Positions 48,351 through 64,000 of a stretch of DNA of 64,000 nucleotides are shown here, one piece after another. The stretch is taken from contig BROG01000524.1 in NCBI GenBank assembly GCA_030159075.1, positions 371,001-435,000 on the forward strand, read 5' to 3'. The notes under the pieces were generated by a model. The model worked only from the letters and a program-made list of their open reading frames with translations, searched no databases and was not told the DNA's origin. This DNA comes from Atrina japonica (taxonomy: Eukaryota > Mollusca > Bivalvia > Pterioida > Pinnidae). Position numbers and translations under genes: made by a program. The first letter of the stretch is position 1, and each line of letters begins with the position of its first letter.

Positions 48351-49254
48351 TAAACAGGCGACTTCATACATGAAGTATTGATATATAACTGAATGTAAGA
48401 TTATATATAAATAAAAGTGTAAGTACAGGCTTTGAATTACTGTGGTAATTATTTAATGCGGTTAATATTCTCATTAAGAGGCATGAAAAGTGCCCGGAGC
48501 ACGGCTGAATTATTCGGAAGGTTAAGTTAGCGATAGTTCATTAAAACGATATAGAATACATTATATTTATTTATATTTTAGTGATATAAAAAATCTCAGA
48601 TACCAAAGTATAAATCAATTGAATAAATTAGATAAATAACTTTATATGATTCAAATATTGGAATATAGATTAATAGAATCTTACATGAGTTTCTGGGGTG
48701 CATAAGAAAATCTCCATCCGAGTGATAAGAATCTGGTTGTCCAATACGAGGGTGTTCCAGAATTGGACTTCCAGATTCTTACCACGAGGGCTGAGATTTC
48801 TTTCCACTCCACACACACACATATTTTGTTTTTTTGTCCATAGTTTCAACACATGCTAATGCACGTGAGTAAAATCAGACGCAACTTTTTATGCACTACG
48901 TTATAAAATCATAATGTAACGTCATAACACGTGTAGCTTGTCTACACTCTAGGGTGTGGACAGAGAAATTCTGACTTGGTAAAATGGTAGATACGCCTAA
49001 CCTATGTGGGAGAAAAAAATATCTGGCAAAATAAGTTGAATGACACTAAAAATATAGGATAAGTAAAAGCCGTGTTAATCCGTATTAAGTCAAGGTTTTG
49101 GACAGGTTTGTACATCTGTAACTTATTTTGCGTTTGTAGCACGACATGACAGGCATTTTGTCATATTCAAAGGTATAAACAAAGGTCACAATAACATCAC
49201 GTGCAACCAATTAAGATTTAGGAATAAGTTAAATGAAATTTGGAGTTATCTGTT
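48351..49254. other. intergenic stretch with a tiny Penelope-like end
   Basis: CTCAGATACCAAAGTATAAA at about 48594-48613 is a bare 3' terminus of the Penelope-like family (minus orientation). No gene is seen in the rest. Confidence 0.55.
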
Positions 49255-49450
49255 CGGTAGCGGTTGTCTGTGCTAAGTGTGACGAGGATTTATTTCTCAC
49301 TTATCTCGCGACGGATGTGATCGATCAACAGGGGGACGCATACTCATGTATGGCACGTGATCCCACATGGATTATCAAGGGTCATTGTTTGTTCAATGTT
49401 CACCAAAATCGTATACTTGTCTCCTGGATATCCTGAAGATAGCTTCGATG
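49255..49450 (+). mobile_element. Penelope-like element 3' end, diverged
   Basis: Ordered boxes: TGTGACGAGGATTTATTTCT, ATCGATCAACAGGGGGACGC, GGCACGTGATCCCACATGG, GTTCAATGTTCACC and CTTCGATGTTATATT. Its short open frame is a by-product of the repeat. Confidence 0.7.
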
Positions 49451-50493
49451 TTATATTAAGTGAAATTATATAAAATGAAACAGACAACAAATATTCTATC
49501 ATCCGTAATCTACTTAAGCTAGGAGATTACAAAAATAAGAATACCTTTCCGTGTAAAATGAAATGATATAAGGAGAAACACATGAATTTACTTTGCAAAC
49601 TTACTATAACACTATGAACTTAATGTTTAAAAGGACATTTACAAAATTTAGACACTTTTTTGTATACAATGAAATGATATATGGCAGGAACATCCAACAT
49701 AAGCTGAAGGCGTTTTGTACGCCATTTTACGTTAGTCGTAATATGCAATAGCTTATTTGATTCGTTACCGTTCCGCGGGCGATGTGACGTCATATCGTAA
49801 TTTATGGGAAAGTCGCAAAGTTGTATACCTGTACTTCATGATTAGGAAAAACAAACCGAATTATCCGTTTTTAGAATTACTACTAATTTGTTTATACTGA
49901 GTGTCGTTATGAAGGTATATGGTGTCAAGACTAATTTACATAGTAGATAAGCTGATAGAAATACAAACATAAATAACCATACTTTAAAAGACTTATCCAA
50001 ATCCTCGAGATCTAAAGACATTGTTCACAAACACACACACATCTATCACAGACACATAAAAATTGTTGTCTTTCCCTGCACAATTAGCCTCAGATGGACT
50101 AGTGTTAACTCTCATTCAATCTTTTTATATCCATTCAGAGAAACACTTAAAATTTTATTGAGTGAAACATGGACCTTTTATATGTAACTGTATAAAGGAT
50201 TCTGGAATGAAATTAAGAACTGTTTCTATTATTTTTAGAGGCTTGCAGAACTGAAAAGGTAAGTTAATACAGGGGAAATAAATCATGTTTAATTATAATG
50301 ACAAACAATTATCTATCTTGTATCTATGTAATTAATCTGTATATAAGTGGTAGGAACTAATGATGTACTGTACACCGCGGAAATTAAGCCATTTTGCCCT
50401 TAGATTAGAGGACGAGTTTAAAATGAAGGCGATAAGTATATATATATATATATATATATATAGGTAAACATACATATAATATATATATATATA

Positions 50494-50530
<37 letters not shown>

Positions 50531-50618
50531 TAAACAACAATAATTATGATGATGATAAAAATAATAATGATGATGATAATGATAAAATGATCCCCATCGT
50601 CATCATATTCATCAACAT

Positions 50619-50663
<45 letters not shown>

Positions 50664-51147
50664 CGAATGATCTATACATTTCGATTATCATCAAATATCT
50701 CAGACACAAATATATGTTACGGTTAAAACATACCAGAGCAGACTTCCTTTGATAAGGAAATATTCTACATACATATACTTTGAACTTTGTATTAAACCAA
50801 GCATCCATTTTATTTTACTTTTTACATAAAGTCAACTCAAACAACTTATTCGGTAATGCTTTGTTCCAATAATTCATCTAGGTGTCATAGCCATTAGCAA
50901 AACAGCATTTTTAATGATATGTTAATGAAAACACTTGCATTGCATGGATATATTGCACACAGTAAAATCAACATTATTAAACTTAAATTAACACAATAAA
51001 GACAAGTTAAATTATAACATTTGAAAATTCAGTCTATATTGCACCCCGATAGACCTATGACTTAACTGTATATTTCAGTAGCCTATACGTATTCAGCGTA
51101 ACATAACTTAATTTTGCCATTTATTATTTACATACCATTTTTCAGTG
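49451..51147. repeat. intergenic stretch upstream of MFSD12 with AT and CAT microsatellites
   Basis: (AT)n tracts lie at about 50438-50462 and 50478-50527, and (CAT)n at about 50598-50660. The Asp-rich/Ile-rich open frame across them is an artefact. TTTTTCAG directly before the MFSD12 start region could be the acceptor of a 5' UTR intron. No TATA box is assigned. Confidence 0.65.
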
Positions 51148-60432
<9,285 letters not shown>

Positions 60433-60687
60433 CAGGAAAATGAACACAGTGCCCGATGTTCGGATTATATACGCTCAATTTTGGGCGTATTTCATTTCAT
60501 AATTTTGTTGCATATCAGTACGAGGCCAGCATCAGTAAATGCAATCTGGATACGTTTTTGTTTTTCTCCAGACTTGCGACTAGATAAATGAGATGTACAC
60601 GACAATTTAATGACTTTTATGTCATTTAAAAGTTATAAGAACATACATCCTTTCCCTAAAAGGGTTATACCCATATTTAAAAATATA

Positions 60688-60693
60688 AATAAA
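60688..60693 (+). terminator. candidate polyadenylation signal of MFSD12
   Basis: AATAAA 256 bases after the stop codon, the first clean match on the plus strand downstream. Confidence 0.5.
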
Positions 60694-62722
60694 GAACGTG
60701 TTCAACCTCGACTTCTTTGTTTCGAAATTGATACAATATACAAGTTGGGATTAGATGGATGGCGTCAAATACGTGGTCGAATTCGTTGACGCATTCCCAA
60801 GTTGCTGACATTCAAAGTGTATTTTATTATTGCCTTCGAAAATCTTATCAAAATCAATCACTAATTCAGTTAGTTACCATAAATCGTAAAATTCAGATCT
60901 AGGTGAGTTATGGAGGAATATTGATATAAAGTATTGACATAATATAAAATTATATATCAAAGATATAATATTCTCTCTTTTTCGTTAAGAAAATTCAATT
61001 TTGAAGAGATATGCATATTTTTCTTTACTTCCCATTTGTACCAAATTTGAAATGGGAGAAAATCCATTTTCAACAACAACAACAACAAAATTCTTAAACT
61101 TGGTCACATCCCGAGGTCACGTACTAAATTCAGTTCTTGGGCCGGCAACGTAAAGCACGAAAATTTTATTAAATATGAGCTGTGTTTGCCAAAATAATTT
61201 AATTGAGTTTTTCCTCACCTTTACTTCTTGTACTCGATGTAAAATTTAAGCTATATACAGACATATGTATTTATTTAAAATAAGGTCAGGTCCAGTGTGG
61301 TATTGATATAGAGTTAATGAATTGCAAGTGAAAAGAGCCTAACATGGATTTCTCAAGCAAATTTTATAAAATATATATGTCTGTGTTTATCTCTGTTTTG
61401 TTATTGTATATGAATCTAGATAGTAAAAAGGAAAATTATTTTTTGAAAAAAAATCCAATCCCCCTTTTTGTTCCATAGTGCCAGGACCAAGAAGGGACAC
61501 AGACCTCCACCTTATACTCATCCTTTTAAACGAAATGAAGTTTATTCATCGAAAGAGGAATGTTGAATACGACAACAAATTTCGGGTTGGAACATTTTCA
61601 GATATTTGTAAGGACTGAATCGGCACGAAATAATTCAGAATGGAATTTAAACAAAATCAAGCACGCACTGCCTTTTTGTTGTTGTTTTTTTTTTGTTAAT
61701 CGACAGGGGTTACAATAGATTTTTCAACATGACATATATTCACATAGAGATACTGACTGCTACAAGAGTTCTATCAATTATATTATTCATAGTTTAAGTC
61801 AAGAAATCGACATACGATGAAAAACAAGATTTTATCATTTTATTCATGTAACCTATAGTAGTGACGTCATGTACCTACAAAAGAAATGATGATATTGTTA
61901 CTAATCATTGTATCCGAATGAATAATAACAGCATTAATCAAATTTAAGATATATCTGTCAAAACATTGAAATAGATTAGATGGGACAGGTTTGACAGTTT
62001 CTGTTTTTCATTAAGGCCACCCACTGGTAAAACGTATTTGTTAAATGCAAAAATGGATTGAAAATCATACTGCAGTTATTTTAAAACAAGGTGAAAGCTT
62101 TTATAGATCTCCTGCGACATGCAGGTAGGACAAGATGATTCTGTACTGTTTCCAGCTACACAGTCCTCGTTGCAAAAGCAACTTCAAAATATAATAAGAT
62201 ACGTAAATATGTTGCTTACTTTTTCACGTTTTCGATTCTCTATTTAAAAAATTCCAAGCCATTACTCGTCAATTTCCGCCATTAAATATATTTTAAAGTC
62301 CCGATAAGAAAGCATTGATCGCGTCTGCTTCCGGCTCTTATGTTTACGTGATGGGGGGGGGGGGGTAAGTTTCAACTGCATTGTTTATACCAGAAAATAA
62401 ATTATGTACAGATTTGCATATTCGGAAAAGGAAATGAATTAAATTTTCAACAACAGACACAGTAAAAATCAACGGTAGAAGAGTAAAAAAACAATAAATC
62501 AAAGTATAACAAAACATTTGTAGACAGAATTAGTATCAGAAGTGTTATGTTGAACGCCTATGTCCTCAAACAACAGTTCGTTCAAGCATTCAACATACCA
62601 CATGATGACCTCACACCCAGTCAACAAATGTATAATGTTAGATTACAGATGGATTATCAGATTGTTATTACATCAGGACTACTGACGAACAAACGTAGAT
62701 AGATAATTACCTTGGAAACAAT
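60694..62722. mobile_element. intergenic stretch with MITE family copy 3 of 3 at 61210-61450
   Basis: The MITE keeps GCTATATACAGACATATG, AGGTCCAGTGTGGTATTGAT and the mirrored ATATATGTCTGTGTTTATCT. A short G run is at 62353-62366. No gene is recognised elsewhere in the stretch. Confidence 0.65.
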
Positions 62723-62865
62723 TCAAAGATTTCCAGGTCCTGGCCCATGTCCGGGTCCGTGATGTTTATCATCCAGACACTTGCAAAACTTGTCAAGGCA
62801 ATGATAATTTTGATTGTGATGTTCACATGATCCAATATTGTGACAGTCGTTTATGTCGGTGCATG
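62723..62865 (-). CDS. terminal coding exon of a small cysteine-rich secreted protein, possibly a bivalve I84-type protease inhibitor
   Basis: Too short to show as a long open frame. After an acceptor (TTTAAG) the minus strand gives 46 residues and a TGA stop at 62723. The order is CTDINDCHNIGSC, EHHNQNYHC, LDKFCKCLDD, then a tail KHHGPGHGPGPGNL. Six cysteines spaced C-x5-C-x5-C-x8-C-x4-C-x-C recall the small serine protease inhibitors of oysters and clams (cvSI type, MEROPS I84), with their DCH and C-x-C features. A disintegrin- or EGF-like fragment is an alternative. The His/Gly/Pro tail is unusual. It enters in phase 1, so at least one upstream exon with the signal peptide should exist at higher coordinates. 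I could not find it before the window ends. Function is inference. Confidence 0.55.
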
Positions 62866-64000
62866 CTTAAAGAATATTTAATATAACGATGTCAACAGTG
62901 TTTTTTTTAATTTTGTTTCAGAGTATCAAATTAATGCTTTTACAATGTACTAAAGATTACTTTAATAGGCATGATACAAAATATTATGCTGCTCATAATT
63001 TTTCCCAAATACAAGGTATATTCTAAAATAAGAATATCCCATATAATAGACAATATTTTATAAGCGATCGCTCTTATTTGCCAGTTGGCATATTACATGA
63101 TCACGTCTTTTGCAAAACAAAGTTTTTTCTTCCTGTGACTGATTTCGTATAAGCCAATTTCCAGTATTGTAAAAAATGTGAATAAAACAAAGCCTGAAAA
63201 CAAACAACTCTATTCTAATCCAGAAATAAAGATTTCTTTATAGAGAAAATCCTTTGTTTTATTTCATAGGACAGATGGTTATAATGTTTATTCTCTAACA
63301 TAAAACAAGACTGTTAGTGATCTAGGGGTCATAATACTGACCTGCTCAAGACAGAAAACTGTCATCCTTCTCAAGAACACAAGTTATCAGCAAAACAGTA
63401 CCTGTGATCTTATAGTTTTTATTTAATTCTTTACCAGGTATATATCTACAGCACTGCCTCTTTTCGAGGTTTAAGCACGATTTGATCTATAATATCCCAA
63501 CTGTATAATGGTAATACCCTGCTTTTTAAAAATTAAATTTTAAAAACAAATGATAGATTTATTAGAAATTGGCCATTTTTTATTAACTTTGAATTTAGCT
63601 ATAAAAATAAATTTTAAATTTTAAAATTAAAATATTTGATTAAAGGAAGACCTCAGCCTCATCCAGGTAGTAATTCATAGTAGGATATTTTTGTGCTTCT
63701 TTCCTGTTACAGTATTTACAGGTACGTTTTGATAATATATAATGTAGAAACCACACTATTTAGTGTATTTTGAAATTATCTAGTAAATATGTTTTGTACA
63801 GGATACAGCAATACTTATTGAAAATGCATGTTCCTGTAAAAGTGTTTTTCTTTTCTGTCACTTAGGGAGGGGACATTATTTTAATTGTGATGTTTGGATT
63901 GGCGAGTTTTGACGAGTGTTTCTAATTTTGAAGTGCTGTAAGTGAATTAGCTTCTCTCATTCTTTAACATACACTTTAAAAGTAAATGATATCGGAGTAT
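62866..64000. other. stretch without a recognised exon
   Basis: AT-rich. The first exon of the cysteine-rich gene may lie here or beyond the right edge; no convincing signal-peptide frame with a donor was seen on the minus strand. Confidence 0.45.

Noticed and set aside
50332..50808. 158-codon minus-strand open frame with Asp and Ile runs
   Set aside because: Produced by CAT and AT microsatellites; no domain.
61480..61620. Possible coding exon just after MITE copy 3
   Set aside because: A short open stretch exists on each strand, but neither shows known motifs or convincing splice sites.

Overview
The window is eukaryotic. It is AT-rich, has intron-split genes with GT-AG junctions, and is dense in microsatellites, minisatellites, MITE-like foldbacks, tRNA-derived SINEs and Penelope-like retroelement relics. 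Gene homologies are animal. The SINE tails, the MITE termini and a cysteine-rich exon like bivalve protease inhibitors point to a mollusc, most likely a bivalve; this is inference, as no species marker is present.

Layout: 1-8400 is gene-free and holds two large minisatellites (47/48 bp and 29 bp, both with higher-order structure) and two SINEs. 8400-29200 is gene-poor: a 5'-truncated Penelope-like reverse transcriptase copy (8811-10345), an inverted pair of its 3' ends, a 128-bp tandem repeat with X-box-like cores, a long G tract, a 35-bp minisatellite, MITEs and a 0.9-kb inverted-repeat element. 29232-40165 (minus) is a complete nine-exon gene for the beta subunit of protein geranylgeranyltransferase type I (PGGT1B), its introns full of repeats. 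40.2-44.9 kb is intergenic repeats. 44918-46686 (plus) is a two-exon lipocalin with an unusual C-terminal membrane anchor, followed by minisatellites. 51148-60432 (plus) is a complete ten-exon MFSD12-type transporter. 62723-62865 (minus) is the last coding exon of a small cysteine-rich protein whose 5' part is not seen.

The genes are independent, with no operon logic. PGGT1B is a cytosolic prenylation enzyme subunit, MFSD12 a lysosome/melanosome cysteine importer, the lipocalin a probable ligand carrier tethered at the cell surface, and the last exon a possible secreted inhibitor. All three full gene models were built by joining exons in phase, and each gives an uninterrupted frame. No prokaryotic features, CRISPR arrays or viral genes were found.
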